NCBI GenBank assembly: GCA_946481205.1 | Contig: CAMLNB010000014.1 | Coordinates: 1-28,154 of the forward strand | Source of the DNA: an uncultured Kangiella sp. | Lineage (GTDB): Bacteria; Pseudomonadota; Gammaproteobacteria; Enterobacterales; DSM-103792 | Length of the DNA stretch: 28,154 nt | Direction: 5' to 3' | Shown here: positions 1-8,954 of the stretch, in pieces | How positions within the stretch are numbered: position 1 is the stretch's first letter | Layout of the letters: every line of letters begins with the position of its first letter | Notes under the pieces: generated by a model | The model's database searches: none | What the model was told of the DNA's origin: nothing | The model's input: only the letters and a program-made list of their open reading frames with translations | Position numbers and translations under genes: made by a program

Positions 1-78
1 CAGGCGCCGGAGCAACGGTTTCGGCTTTCACCGACGATTCACGAAGCAGTAGCGGCTTTTGATGCCGAGTTCAGTTAA
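1..78 (+). CDS. C-terminal end of an unidentified protein
   Basis: Frame 1 is open from the window edge to a TAA at 76-78 and gives 25 residues ending in AAFDAEFS. The other two plus-strand frames meet stops earlier. The piece is too short to assign a family; it does not resemble the end of PrmB, a frequent upstream neighbour of aroC. About 100 bases separate it from aroC, which leaves room for a separate aroC promoter. It could be chance coding, so confidence is low. Confidence 0.4.
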   Translation, partial: QAPEQRFRLSPTIHEAVAAFDAEFS

Positions 79-133
79 CGTCGAGTTGAAATGGTGTAGG
101 GGCAGCTTGAGTAGAACTTCGTTCTGCGCATGC

Positions 134-160
134 TTGCAGCGTTTTTCTGATTCGTACAAT
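134..160 (+). promoter_or_regulatory. possible aroC promoter
   Basis: A good -10 hexamer TACAAT lies at 155-160. The best -35 candidate, TTGCAG at 134-139, is only 15 bases away, shorter than ideal. The aroC start follows at 180, with a ribosome binding site AGGA at 170-173. Confidence 0.3.
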
Positions 161-179
161 ACTTTCATTAGGATTTTCC

Positions 180-1268
180 ATGGCCGGTGACAGTTTCGGC
201 ACCTTGTTTCGCATTAGCACGTTCGGTGAATCGCACGGCCCCGGTGTCGGCGCGATTCTTGAAGGTTGCCCACCGGGCTTGCCGATTACCGCGGCCGAGA
301 TCCAGCACGAGCTGGATCGGCGCCGGCCGGGGCAGAGCAAGATCTCGACCCAGCGCAAAGAACCGGATGCCGTCGAGATATTGTCCGGCGTGCTCAATGA
401 CACGACCACCGGCACGCCGATTGCGCTGCTGATCCGCAACACCGATCAGCGCTCGCACGATTACGATGAAATGGCCCAGCTTTATCGGCCGGGCCACGCC
501 GATTTCACTTATCAACAGAAATACGGCATCCGCGATGTCTCCGGCGGTGGTCGCAGTTCCGCTCGCACGACGGCAGCGACTGTGGCCGCTGGTGCCATTG
601 CCAAGAAGTTGCTGGCCGTGAAGTGGGGCGTGCAGATCCATGCCTGGGTCAAATCGGTCGGTACGCTGCAATTGCAGACGCCAGCCGAAGCGGTCGATAT
701 CAGCCAGATCGAAAGCAATGATGTGCGTTGCCCCGATGCGGTGCTGGCCGCGCAAATGCACGCGCTAATTGAACAGACCCGCAAAGACGGCGATTCACTC
801 GGCGGTGTGGTCGAGTGCATCGCGCGCGGCGTGCCGGTCGGTTGGGGTGAACCGATTTTTGATCGGCTCGAAGCGGATCTGGCCAAAGCCATGCTGGCGA
901 TCAATGCCAGCAAGGGCTTTGAAATCGGTTCCGGTTTCGGTGGCGCCACGCTGACCGGTTCGCAGCACAACGATCCGTTCATCAACGATGGCGGTGTGAT
1001 TAGAACCCAGGGCAACAATCACGGTGGTGTGCTTGGCGGCATTTCCAGCGGGATGCCGGTGGTGTTCCGGGTGGCGTTCAAACCAACCGCGACCATTGCC
1101 AAGTTGCAGCAGTCGGTTGATATCAACGGCAACGCGGTCGAGTTTCGCGGTCGCGGTCGACATGATCCTTGCGTGCTACCGCGCGCGGTGCCGATAGTCG
1201 AGGCTATGGCCGCACTGGTGCTGGCCGATCATGCCTTGCGACAACAGGCTACGACCGTATTGCGCTGA
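180..1268 (+). CDS. aroC: Chorismate synthase
   Basis: Chorismate synthase converts 5-enolpyruvylshikimate-3-phosphate to chorismate, the last step of the shikimate pathway, using reduced FMN in the cytoplasm. The 362-residue product has the usual family length. Signature stretches are visible in order: [15 protein letters not shown] near residue 15, [14 protein letters not shown] followed by [12 protein letters not shown] near residues 105-125, [10 protein letters not shown] near 245, [13 protein letters not shown] near 280, and [19 protein letters not shown] near the C-terminus. The ATG at 180 has AGGA six bases upstream and gives the standard N-terminus [12 protein letters not shown] strong terminator follows the stop by about 30 bases, so the gene is probably transcribed alone or with whatever lies upstream. 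Confidence 0.98.
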   Translation: MAGDSFGTLFRISTFGESHGPGVGAILEGCPPGLPITAAEIQHELDRRRPGQSKISTQRKEPDAVEILSGVLNDTTTGTPIALLIRNTDQRSHDYDEMAQLYRPGHADFTYQQKYGIRDVSGGGRSSARTTAATVAAGAIAKKLLAVKWGVQIHAWVKSVGTLQLQTPAEAVDISQIESNDVRCPDAVLAAQMHALIEQTRKDGDSLGGVVECIARGVPVGWGEPIFDRLEADLAKAMLAINASKGFEIGSGFGGATLTGSQHNDPFINDGGVIRTQGNNHGGVLGGISSGMPVVFRVAFKPTATIAKLQQSVDINGNAVEFRGRGRHDPCVLPRAVPIVEAMAALVLADHALRQQATTVLR

Positions 1269-1298
1269 GCATTATCTTTTTCGCGATGAGCCAAACAA

Positions 1299-1326
1299 AA
1301 AAGCCCGGATTTGTTCCGGGCTTTTT
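1299..1326. terminator. Bidirectional rho-independent terminator after aroC and the DUF2069 gene
   Basis: AAGCCCGGA (1301-1309) and TCCGGGCTT (1315-1323) form a 9-bp stem with a 5-base loop. It is flanked by an A-run on the left and a T-run on the right, so it can end transcription of aroC on the plus strand and of the arsC-wrbA-DUF2069 operon on the minus strand. Confidence 0.9.
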
Positions 1327-1347
1327 GCTGCAGATGATTTTTCGGCC

Positions 1348-1752
1348 TCAGCGCAACACGCGCGCCAGCATCGTGCTGCTGGCAAACAAACACGAGCTGA
1401 CCAGCAGTTCCGCTGCCGCCCAGAGTTGTTCGCCTTGATCGCTGGTCAATGCCACGATGGCGTGACAGAAATACAGCAACGAGATAACCGCCAACGCCAA
1501 GGCGGCATTGCGCCGGCCGCGAAACAGCCACGGCGCGGGAATCAGCAAAGGCAACAAGCCGATCAACAACGCGGTCATCGGTTGTGGTGTCGGCACACGC
1601 TGATGCCAGACCAACAATAAGGCAATCAAGGTCAACCAGCTTAATACCGTCATGCGATGCCAGCGTTGCGGCGTCGCGTGCGGTGTCCGCGATGTAGCGG
1701 TTTTGGCGGTGGCTTGTGGTGCGGTGGGTGGTGTCGGTGCAGATTCCATCAT
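1348..1752 (-). CDS. DUF2069 inner-membrane protein
   Basis: A 134-residue membrane protein of the DUF2069 type, function unknown. A Pro/Thr/Ala-rich N-terminal tail of about 30 residues is followed by about four hydrophobic segments, beginning with MTVLSWLTLIALLLVW and MTALLIGLLPLLIP. The start ATG lies two bases beyond the wrbA stop, and a second in-frame ATG follows immediately. It is the last gene of a three-gene operon with arsC and wrbA; this trio is a recurring arrangement in gammaproteobacteria. The family call rests on hydrophobic pattern, length and neighbours. Confidence 0.8.
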   Translation of the reverse strand: MMESAPTPPTAPQATAKTATSRTPHATPQRWHRMTVLSWLTLIALLLVWHQRVPTPQPMTALLIGLLPLLIPAPWLFRGRRNAALALAVISLLYFCHAIVALTSDQGEQLWAAAELLVSSCLFASSTMLARVLR

Positions 1753-1753
1753 G

Positions 1754-2359
<606 letters not shown>

Positions 2360-2707
2360 TCACAGCAGTGCGAGCAGGTTTTCGGGCGGCCGGCCGAGCA
2401 CGGCGCGCTGGCCATTGCTGATGATCGGTCGTTGCAGCAAACGCGGTTGCGTGGCCAGCACGGTCAGTTGTGCATCGACGCTCAGTGCCGAATCGGCAAG
2501 ACCGGAGCTGGCAAACTCGGCTTCATTGTCGCGAATGATGGCACTGATCGGCAGCGCCAGTTGCTGCAGGATCTGCTTGAGCGCAGCGACGGTTGGCGGC
2601 GTTTCCAGATAGCGGATGATGGTCGGCTCAATGCCATGCTGACGCAGCAATGCCAGCGCATCACGGGACTTGCTGCACTGGGGATTGTGATAAATGGTCC
2701 AGACCAT
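2360..2707 (-). CDS. arsC: ArsC-family (glutaredoxin-like) arsenate reductase, YfgD type
   Basis: A 115-residue thioredoxin-fold protein with the ArsC active-site cysteine in HNPQCSKSRDAL (Cys11) and the C-terminal family stretch ending PIISNGQRAVLGRPPENLL. Classical members reduce arsenate with glutathione and glutaredoxin. Chromosomal YfgD-like members often lie outside ars operons and their real substrate is unclear. No arsenite pump or ArsR regulator is nearby; it heads the wrbA/DUF2069 operon instead, so a general redox role is at least as likely as arsenic resistance. GGAG lies eight bases upstream of the ATG. Confidence 0.9.
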   Translation of the reverse strand: MVWTIYHNPQCSKSRDALALLRQHGIEPTIIRYLETPPTVAALKQILQQLALPISAIIRDNEAEFASSGLADSALSVDAQLTVLATQPRLLQRPIISNGQRAVLGRPPENLLALL

Positions 2708-2733
2708 CTGATAAACTCCGCTCGTTTGCCGGC

Positions 2734-2739
2734 ATTTTA
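2734..2739 (-). promoter_or_regulatory. possible -10 box for the arsC-wrbA-DUF2069 operon
   Basis: On the minus strand TAAAAT lies 26 bases upstream of the arsC-like start. No convincing -35 is seen at the right distance, so this is a weak call based on one hexamer and position. Confidence 0.25.
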
Positions 2740-2793
2740 ACAGGCCGAGCGTCTAACAATCGAACGACGGTTTGCAGGGAGTTGTCGCAGGTC

Positions 2794-3984
2794 ATGGCCG
2801 AGCGGATGCAGTGGTGGTGGAGCTTTGTGCGCTTTGTCTGGCGTCGCTACGTGCACGACCGCTGTCAGGCCGTCGCCGCCAACCTGACCCTGACCGGCTT
2901 GCTGGCGCTGGTGCCATTGCTGACCTTGATGGTCAGCACGTTTCAACTGCTGCCGGGCATGAAAGGCACCCGGCGGACCTTGGAAGATTTCCTGTTCGAG
3001 CATTTCGTTCCTGGCGCCGGTGCCGCAGTCAAAACCCATGTGCTGGAGTTTGTCAGTCGCGCCGGCCAGCTGAAGTTGGCTGGCGCGGTGGTCTTGATTG
3101 TCACCGCGCTGATGCTGATGGGGACCATCGACAGGGCCGTCAATGGCATCTGGGGAACGCGGCCCTCGCGCCGGTTCGGTCGCAAATGGTTGCTGTACTG
3201 GGCCATTCTGACGCTGGGGCCCTTGCTGATCGGTCTCAGTGTCGGCGTCAGTTCGTATTTCTTCTCGTTGCCGTACATCAAAGAGGCGGCCGGTGCGGCG
3301 CGGTCCTCTTTGACTTTTATGGTACCGCTGTCGCTGACTACACTCGGCTTTTTTGTATTTTTCGCTTGGGTGCCGAACCGGCCGGTGCGCGCATCGCACG
3401 CCTGGTCGGCGGCAATTTTTTCCGCGGTGTTGTTTGAGCTGGCCAAGCGTGGGTTTGGTTTGTTTGTCACGGCCATGCCGACCTATAAAGCGGTGTTTGG
3501 CGCGCTGGCAGCGCTGCCGATTCTGGTCATCTGGATGTATTTGTCCTGGTCGATTCTGCTGCTCGGCGCCGAGCTATGCCATGCGCTGGGCAGTTACCGA
3601 CCGAGTCATGGCCGCAGCCGCGATCCGTTCATCGTCGCGGTGCTGATGCTGCAAGAGGTGTTGAGCTCGCAACGACGCGGTGTGCTCAGTCAGCAGGATG
3701 CCTTGCTGTTATCGGTGTCGAGCGAGAACGGCGCGGACGTGCTGGCCGAATTGGAGCGGCAAGGGTTGATCGGCCGGGTGCGCGAAGATGAACTGTGCTT
3801 TGCTCGTGATCCGGATGAGTTGTCGTTGTATCGCCTGCACTCGCAGCTGCCATGGCGTTTGCCGACGGCGGCGCAGGTGCGTGAAGAGCTGGGGGCCGAG
3901 CATCCGCTGGTGGCGCAGCTGGAGGCATTGGATCAGGTGCTGCGCAGCCAGTTGTCGACTCCGGTGCGGCAGTTGTTGCGCTGA
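2794..3984 (+). CDS. YihY/BrkB family inner-membrane protein with C-terminal cytoplasmic extension
   Basis: A 396-residue membrane protein of the YihY/BrkB (UPF0761) family, formerly miscalled ribonuclease BN. The molecular function is not established. Six hydrophobic segments lie roughly at residues 30-52, 95-112, 133-158, 172-192, 203-226 and 235-262. Family landmarks include NLTLTGLLALVPL, MGTIDRAVNGIWG and FAWVPNRPVRASHAW. Residues 270-396 form a soluble tail with a helix-turn-helix-like stretch (LSQQDALLLSV, ENGADVLAELERQGLIGRV). This tail is absent from the short E. coli form but common in Pseudomonas-type members. The frame is open upstream, but the ATG at 2794 gives the usual N-terminus, a basic amphipathic lead-in to the first membrane segment. 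Confidence 0.88.
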   Translation: MAERMQWWWSFVRFVWRRYVHDRCQAVAANLTLTGLLALVPLLTLMVSTFQLLPGMKGTRRTLEDFLFEHFVPGAGAAVKTHVLEFVSRAGQLKLAGAVVLIVTALMLMGTIDRAVNGIWGTRPSRRFGRKWLLYWAILTLGPLLIGLSVGVSSYFFSLPYIKEAAGAARSSLTFMVPLSLTTLGFFVFFAWVPNRPVRASHAWSAAIFSAVLFELAKRGFGLFVTAMPTYKAVFGALAALPILVIWMYLSWSILLLGAELCHALGSYRPSHGRSRDPFIVAVLMLQEVLSSQRRGVLSQQDALLLSVSSENGADVLAELERQGLIGRVREDELCFARDPDELSLYRLHSQLPWRLPTAAQVREELGAEHPLVAQLEALDQVLRSQLSTPVRQLLR

Positions 3985-4008
3985 AGTTGTTGCTCTGGGT
4001 CGTGCGGG

Positions 4009-4044
4009 AAAACAAAACGCCGGCAGCTGCCGGCGTTTTGTTTT
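4009..4044. terminator. 36-bp perfectly palindromic bidirectional terminator
   Basis: The sequence is a perfect palindrome centred between 4026 and 4027. The core CGCCGGCAG/CTGCCGGCG is flanked by A-rich left and T-rich right arms. It sits between the convergent yihY-like gene and the gene ending at 4073, and by symmetry works equally on both strands. Confidence 0.9.
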
Positions 4045-4072
4045 GATGAGCTTGCATCAAGTGAAACGCAGC

Positions 4073-5779
4073 TCAGTGATCACCGGGCAACGGGACATTG
4101 TCGAGCGTGATCCGCTCATCATCGTCATTGCCAGTGCGAACCGGTTCCGGCTCTTCCTCGTGGACATAAACTTGATAGAAGAAGCGCTCGATCAGCGGCG
4201 TCACTTCCACCCGCATCCGCGCCCGCACTGACAAGGACTCGACACCGATGCTCAGCACCAAGGGCCGGCCGTCCTGATACAGGCCGCGTTGAGCGACCAC
4301 GGTCGGGCTCGACAGCCCGTGCATTTCCTCACCAGAGACAAGCAGCGCCGGTTGTGATGTGGTTTCGATGCGGTTGCCTTTGCGGGCCTTGATGGTCACC
4401 GCTTGGACATCGCCTTTGATGAACTGCAGGCCAAGGCTGGTGCCTTTACGCTTGTCACCGCGCAGCCAACGGACCAAGCCAAGCTGCCAACGCGGGCTCG
4501 GCTGGCCATCAATGTATTCGCGCATGGCGGCGATCTGGCCGATGCGCAGATTGTCGACCGAATGCTGGTGCTGGCTGATGCAGATACCGCCATCGGAGGC
4601 ATTGACCGCATCCCAACGCAGTGGCGCGTTTTTGTCGCCGAGCATGCTGGCCAGTTCGTCACGACCGGCGCGGCGGGCATCCGGATTGGTTTGCGGCGAC
4701 AACGGATCCTGCCAGTTCAGCACCTGGTGAATCGCCGGCAGGCCCCAGATGACGTCCATCTGGTTGATGATTGGGTAGCGCGGGGTGTGCCGCTCGACCC
4801 GGAAATCCCAGTGCGACGACATTCGCTGCAGCAGGTTCATCGCCTCAATGGCAGAGAGGCCTGAATAAAAGCCCGGACTCGGCATCTGCTTGTCCTGCTC
4901 AAGCCGCTCGACCATCTGGCTGATCTTCAACGTCAGGTCATGGGTGATTAGCAGGCGGATATTCGGGTCTTCGGTGTCTTCAAGGGCGTTGACGCCGTAA
5001 CGCGGCTTGCTCTCACTGCCCAGATCGATGACGAAGCAGCTGCGCTTGGTGAAATCGTCCGGGTTGTCGCTGATATCGGCCAGCGCGCCCCAGTGCGAGA
5101 GAAATTTGTTCATTTCCCAGTGTTCGCCACGATCCATCTGATAAGGATTGGCGAGTGCGATAAGGCAGGCGCGGACGTAACCATCTTCGACGGTGGCGAG
5201 GCAGTGCTTGTAGTTTTCCGGCAGCGCTTCAAGTTGGTGCAATTTATTCTTGGCGGCGTAGGCGTAAAGCGTGTTGAGCTCGCGCCAGATGTACACCGGC
5301 ACCGGCGAATAGGTCTCGTAATGTTCCAGCAAAATCAGACTGAGATAATGCATGGCCAGGTTCAGCGCCCGGGCCAGCGGCTTGTCCTTGCTCCAGAAAC
5401 TGCGCTTGTTGATGATGCCCATCACCAGCATTTTGTGGGCGAAGGACATTTCCCGGGTCAGCAGTTGCAGCTCGTCGCTCTCGGCCCGGCCGGCAAACTG
5501 CTGACCGCGCGGCCGCAGCACGATGCGCGGACGGTAATAATCGCTGATGAGCTCGTAGGTATGATCGAACAGTTCGACCAATTCGGCGCGCTTGTCGACC
5601 GGCAGGTCCGTACGGTTCAGGCTGGCAATGGCCTGGGCCACTTGCGGCACGGTGCGTTTCATGTCCCCGTAGGGCAGGGCTTCAAGCCAGTGCTTCAGGG
5701 CGTCCGGGCGGGTTTCGACCAGCAGGTGTTGACCTTGCTGCTGGGTCGGATACGTGAGGCGCAATGCGTCCATTGACAA
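4073..5779 (-). CDS. Large protein with PilZ-like C-terminal region, function unknown
   Basis: A 568-residue soluble protein, not recognised as a characterised enzyme. Residues 1-320 are mostly helical with no familiar motif. Residues 328-465 look PilZ-like: arginines near 328-334 and RRAGR at 369-373, then NASDGG at 393-398 matching the (D/N)xSxxG half of the c-di-GMP motif, then RIGQIAAMRE and WQLGLVRWLRG followed by GTSLGLQFI, as in PilZ beta strands. c-di-GMP binding is therefore inferred, not shown. The start is uncertain: a TTG at 5777-5779 has GGAG eight bases upstream, whereas the ATG at 5771-5773 has the same GGAG at a poor 14 bases. It is divergent from the TlpA-like gene and convergent with yihY; a similar neighbourhood exists in Pseudomonas. 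Confidence 0.7.
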   Translation of the reverse strand: MSMDALRLTYPTQQQGQHLLVETRPDALKHWLEALPYGDMKRTVPQVAQAIASLNRTDLPVDKRAELVELFDHTYELISDYYRPRIVLRPRGQQFAGRAESDELQLLTREMSFAHKMLVMGIINKRSFWSKDKPLARALNLAMHYLSLILLEHYETYSPVPVYIWRELNTLYAYAAKNKLHQLEALPENYKHCLATVEDGYVRACLIALANPYQMDRGEHWEMNKFLSHWGALADISDNPDDFTKRSCFVIDLGSESKPRYGVNALEDTEDPNIRLLITHDLTLKISQMVERLEQDKQMPSPGFYSGLSAIEAMNLLQRMSSHWDFRVERHTPRYPIINQMDVIWGLPAIHQVLNWQDPLSPQTNPDARRAGRDELASMLGDKNAPLRWDAVNASDGGICISQHQHSVDNLRIGQIAAMREYIDGQPSPRWQLGLVRWLRGDKRKGTSLGLQFIKGDVQAVTIKARKGNRIETTSQPALLVSGEEMHGLSSPTVVAQRGLYQDGRPLVLSIGVESLSVRARMRVEVTPLIERFFYQVYVHEEEPEPVRTGNDDDERITLDNVPLPGDH

Positions 5780-5879
5780 TTACAGTACTCCGTTAGCGTC
5801 ATCCCTGACGGGCGGAACCCTCGAGTACCACAGCCGGGTGGGACGGCCGGCAGCCGGGCTTAGCGAGGGGCTGCGCTAC

Positions 5880-5907
5880 TTTACGTACTGGCCTGCCGAT
5901 TTACAAT
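5880..5907 (+). promoter_or_regulatory. possible promoter of the TlpA-like gene
   Basis: TTTACG (5880-5885) and TACAAT (5902-5907) are separated by 16 bases, in the gap between two divergent genes. The predicted transcript start is about 30 bases before the ATG at 5944. Confidence 0.45.
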
Positions 5908-5943
5908 GCGGGCCGGTATCGTCCGATTACAGACAAGTCTAGT

Positions 5944-6405
5944 ATGTTCAAACGCTTAGGATGGATGCTTGCGACCTTGGTCGGGTTGCTGGCGTGCTCG
6001 GCCGAACCGGATTTCCAGTTGCTGGATGGCAGCAGCCATCGGGTCGCGGATTTTCGGGGTCGCTGGCTGGTGGTCAATTATTGGGCGGAGTGGTGTGAGC
6101 CCTGCCGGCGCGAGTTGCCGGAGCTCGCCAATTTCGCTGCTTTGCACCAAGCTGACGTATCGGTATTGGGTATCAATTTCGATGCGCCGGCAATGACGGA
6201 ATTGCGGGCCCAGGTCGCGCGTTTGCAAGTGCCGATTCCGGTGATTGCCAGCGAGCCGGTACCGCGCTTGCCGTTCACCCGTCCGACCGGGTTGCCGGCG
6301 ACGTGGCTGGTCGACCCGACCGGGCAAGTGCATGGGCCTCTGCTTGGGCCGCAGACCGAAGCCAGCCTGTTAGCCGCGCTACGGAAAATCGATCCGGAAT
6401 TTTGA
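5944..6405 (+). CDS. TlpA-like thioredoxin-fold lipoprotein
   Basis: A 153-residue membrane-anchored thiol-disulfide protein. The N-terminus MFKRLGWMLATLVGLLAC is a lipoprotein signal with lipobox LLAC, giving lipidated Cys18. The active-site motif WCEPC (Cys51 and Cys54) follows VVNYWAE, as in TlpA/ResA/DsbE proteins, and the cis-proline loop is in TGLPATWLVDPTG. Such proteins reduce disulfides in periplasmic or membrane-exposed partners, for example during cytochrome c maturation, but no ccm genes are nearby, so the partner is unknown. The mature domain is short and lacks any visible extra domain. It is transcribed in the same direction as the motor-like operon that follows 135 bases later. 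Confidence 0.88.
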   Translation: MFKRLGWMLATLVGLLACSAEPDFQLLDGSSHRVADFRGRWLVVNYWAEWCEPCRRELPELANFAALHQADVSVLGINFDAPAMTELRAQVARLQVPIPVIASEPVPRLPFTRPTGLPATWLVDPTGQVHGPLLGPQTEASLLAALRKIDPEF

Positions 6406-6479
6406 AGGGCGCCGGTTGCCGCGGGGTAGCCGGCCAAGAATTTGTGCGCCATGTCCAACCGTGTGAGCTGGCGCAAGGT

Positions 6480-6498
6480 CATAATGTGCAATCTGCAC
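6480..6498 (+). promoter_or_regulatory. possible -10 box and adjoining inverted repeat before the TolQR/TPR operon
   Basis: CATAAT (6480-6485) resembles a -10 box and is followed directly by the inverted repeat GTGCA-ATC-TGCAC (6486-6498), where a start-site operator could sit. The -35 region is poor, so an activator or another sigma factor would be needed if this is the promoter. The first gene starts at 6541. Confidence 0.35.
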
Positions 6499-6540
6499 GG
6501 TGCCCGCGTCAGGTAGTCGCGAGGGCCAAGGAGAGTCGGC

Positions 6541-7071
6541 GTGTTTGATTGGTGTTCCCGTCTTGCTGGCAGCGTGCTGGCGTGTGTGCTTTGGGTTGGT
6601 TTGGCAGGTTCGGTGGCGGCGCAAGATGCCGCCAGTGCCACCGATGAGTTGGAAGCGCTGAAGAAAGAAGTGCTCGAACTCAACCGCGATTTGTTCATTC
6701 TGGAAGAGGATCTGCTGTTCCCGGCCTCGACCCAGATTGCAGTCTTCGTTTCCCTGGATGTCGGCCAGTTCTTCCGGCCCGATGCGGTCAAGCTCAGCAT
6801 CGATGGTGACGAGCTCAGCCATTACCTCTATACCGAACGGGATTATGACGCGCTGCGCCGCGGCGGCGTCCATCGTTTGTTTGTCGGTAACCTGACCACT
6901 GGCGAACACGAATTGGTCGCGGTGTTCACCGGCTACGGTCCGGAAAAGCGCGAATTCACCCGCGCCACCTCGCTGCGTTTCATGAAGGAAACCGGCGCCA
7001 AATTTGTTGAGCTGCGGATCAGTGACGATGCCGCGAAGCAACAAGCCACGTTCACCGTCCGCGAATGGTAA
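6541..7071 (+). CDS. Secreted coiled-coil protein, first gene of the TolQR/TPR operon
   Basis: A 176-residue protein of unknown function. It has a clear signal peptide (hydrophobic residues 9-25, probable cleavage after SVAA, about residue 27). A short acidic coiled coil follows (DELEALKKEVLELNRDLFILEEDLLF, positions about 35-60), then a compact beta-rich region with VSLDVGQFFRPDAVKLSIDG and GGVHRLFVGNLTTGEHELVAV. The latter looks like an Ig-like or carbohydrate-binding-type beta fold, though no family is recognised. The start codon is GTG, supported by AAGGAGA six bases upstream. Its last codons overlap the next gene, which shows translational coupling. A periplasmic accessory role in the envelope complex is inferred from position. 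Confidence 0.8.
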   Translation: MFDWCSRLAGSVLACVLWVGLAGSVAAQDAASATDELEALKKEVLELNRDLFILEEDLLFPASTQIAVFVSLDVGQFFRPDAVKLSIDGDELSHYLYTERDYDALRRGGVHRLFVGNLTTGEHELVAVFTGYGPEKREFTRATSLRFMKETGAKFVELRISDDAAKQQATFTVREW

Positions 7072-8954
7072 ACCGTCTTGTTCCGGCGCTGTGTTCGGCA
7101 GCGCTGCTCAGCCTGCCGTTGCTGGTAAACGCCAGCGACGCCGAATCGGACGCGCCTGCAGAAACCAAGTTTGACTGGCAGGCGCCCATTGTCATTCGCG
7201 CACTGCCATTCGGCCACGCGCTCTACGAGCATTACCGCAAAGACGAATTCGCTGCACTGACCGCGCTGATGGTGGCCGAAAATCGCCAACAGCTCGGCGA
7301 GCATGAAGCGGCCGGCAAGGCGCTGCTCGGCAGTCTGCAATTGCAGTACGGCATGCTGCACGAAGCCGAAGCGATGCTGACCGGTGCGCTCCGCGATGTG
7401 CTGCCGCCAGCAGTGCGCGAACAGGTGCTGGTCAATCTGGCCAAGGTACGTTATCGCGCCAATGATCCGGACGGCAGTCTGCGCCGGCTCGACGCGTTGC
7501 CGCCGCTGGCCGATAGCGCACTGCGCGATGAAGTGGCGCTGATGCGCGCCAATATCCTGCTGGCGCGCGGTGATGGCGCCGGTGCGTCGACCGCACTGGC
7601 TGCCGTGTCAGCGGAAGGCGAGGGCGCGCGCTTTGCGCTGTTCAACCTCGGTGTTGCTCAGCTGCAACAACAGCAGAACGATCTCGCCAAAGAAACCTTC
7701 GCCCGTTTGCTGGCCTCACCGGCGCGTGATCCGGTTGCCCGCAGCCTGCGCGACCGTACTCATCTGGCGCTAGGTTACGCCCAACTGCGGCAACAACAAC
7801 CGGCTGAAGCGCGCGAACAATTGCTGCGCGTGCGCTTGAATGGTCCGTATTCCAATTCGGCCATGCTCGGCTTGGGTTGGGCTTACGCCCAGAACGGTTT
7901 GTATGCCCAAGCATTGACGCCGTGGCTGGAATTGCTGGAGCGGCAGCCAGCCGATCTGTCGGTGCAGGAAGCGCGCTTGGCGGTGCCTTACGCTTACCAA
8001 TCCTTGCAGGCGCTGCCGGATGCCTTGAGCGGCTATGAATCCGCCTTGTCCGCGTACGAAGGCGAGCTGCAACACATCCAAACCGCGTTGACGGCGGTCG
8101 ATAGCGGCGCCTTGCTGAGCATCCTGCCGGCCTTGAATGCCGAAGACGCCATCAATCTGCTGCGTGAACAGGGCCGCGGTGACGAGCTGTATTTGGCCCG
8201 TTTGCTCAGCAGCCATGATTTCAGTGAAAGCCTGCGCCGTTACCGCGATCTGACCGAGCTGCGCAGCGTGCTGGCCAACTGGCAGCGTTCACTGCCCATT
8301 TACGATGAAATGCTGCGCAACCATCAGTTGCGTTACGCCGAGCGGGCGCCAAAAGTGGAGCAGACCCTGGCCCGGCTCGACATGAATGCCTACCAGCAGC
8401 GACTGAGCCGTGCCGCTGAGCAGGTTGCCGCGGCGCAATCGCTCGACAATTGGACATTGCTCGCCAATGAAAACGAGCGGGCACGATTGCAGCGCTTGCA
8501 GCGGGCGCGCGCCAAGCTGGAAAAAATCACGGCGGTGCGCGGGCCGATGTCGAAAGAACAGGAGCGGTTGCGGCTGGTATCCGGAGTGCAATTGTTCGAC
8601 ATCATCCATGACAGTGCCGATCGGCAATGGCAGCACCGGCGCGCACAGCGTGACGCCGAGCGGGGCCTGCAGGAATTGACCGCCGGTCGTGACAAGCTGA
8701 TTGCGGCGCGCGATGTTGCCAGCACCCGCTTTGCCCAGTTTGGTGATCGCATCGCCCGGCAGCAGGGCGGTGCCGAAAAACTGCTGCAGCGCGTGGATCG
8801 GCTGATGGCCAAAGAAGGTGAGCGGCTGAATACGCAAGCCAAAACCGAATTGCAGCGGTGGCAGAAACAATTGGAAGAGTATCGGATGCAGGCGCAGTTG
8901 GCCTTGGCGCGCTTGCAAGATCGCGCCAGTATCGGTAGCGGGGGCGCGCCATGA
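7065..8954 (+). CDS. Periplasmic TPR and coiled-coil protein of the motor-like operon
   Basis: A 629-residue exported protein. The signal peptide covers roughly residues 1-24 (ALLSLPLLVNA) with no lipobox, so the mature protein should be periplasmic. Residues about 60-310 hold degenerate tetratricopeptide-type helical repeats (for example HEAAGKALLGSLQLQYGMLH, GYAQLRQQQPAEAREQLL, GLGWAYAQNGLYAQALTPWL). Residues about 400-629 are long charged helices rich in Arg, Gln and Glu, predicted to be coiled coil. The combination resembles periplasmic TPR components of Myxococcus Glt machinery such as GltD/AgmU, but equivalence is inference. It overlaps the upstream gene by 7 bases and the downstream gene by 4, a sign of tight co-translation. 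Confidence 0.85.
   Translation: MVNRLVPALCSAALLSLPLLVNASDAESDAPAETKFDWQAPIVIRALPFGHALYEHYRKDEFAALTALMVAENRQQLGEHEAAGKALLGSLQLQYGMLHEAEAMLTGALRDVLPPAVREQVLVNLAKVRYRANDPDGSLRRLDALPPLADSALRDEVALMRANILLARGDGAGASTALAAVSAEGEGARFALFNLGVAQLQQQQNDLAKETFARLLASPARDPVARSLRDRTHLALGYAQLRQQQPAEAREQLLRVRLNGPYSNSAMLGLGWAYAQNGLYAQALTPWLELLERQPADLSVQEARLAVPYAYQSLQALPDALSGYESALSAYEGELQHIQTALTAVDSGALLSILPALNAEDAINLLREQGRGDELYLARLLSSHDFSESLRRYRDLTELRSVLANWQRSLPIYDEMLRNHQLRYAERAPKVEQTLARLDMNAYQQRLSRAAEQVAAAQSLDNWTLLANENERARLQRLQRARAKLEKITAVRGPMSKEQERLRLVSGVQLFDIIHDSADRQWQHRRAQRDAERGLQELTAGRDKLIAARDVASTRFAQFGDRIARQQGGAEKLLQRVDRLMAKEGERLNTQAKTELQRWQKQLEEYRMQAQLALARLQDRASIGSGGAP

Noticed and set aside
1231..1620. Open frame of 129 codons on the plus strand
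   Set aside because: It runs antisense across the DUF2069 gene, through the terminator, and its product is rich in Gln and Arg like a frame shadow.
2360..2707. Arsenic-resistance operon
   Set aside because: Only an ArsC-like gene is present; there is no arsR, arsB or acr3, and the neighbours are wrbA and DUF2069.
7570..7620. DGAGAST stretch in the 629-aa TPR protein as an ApbE flavinylation site
   Set aside because: It only loosely resembles the SGAT-type motif and lies within a TPR helix, not in an FMN-binding domain.
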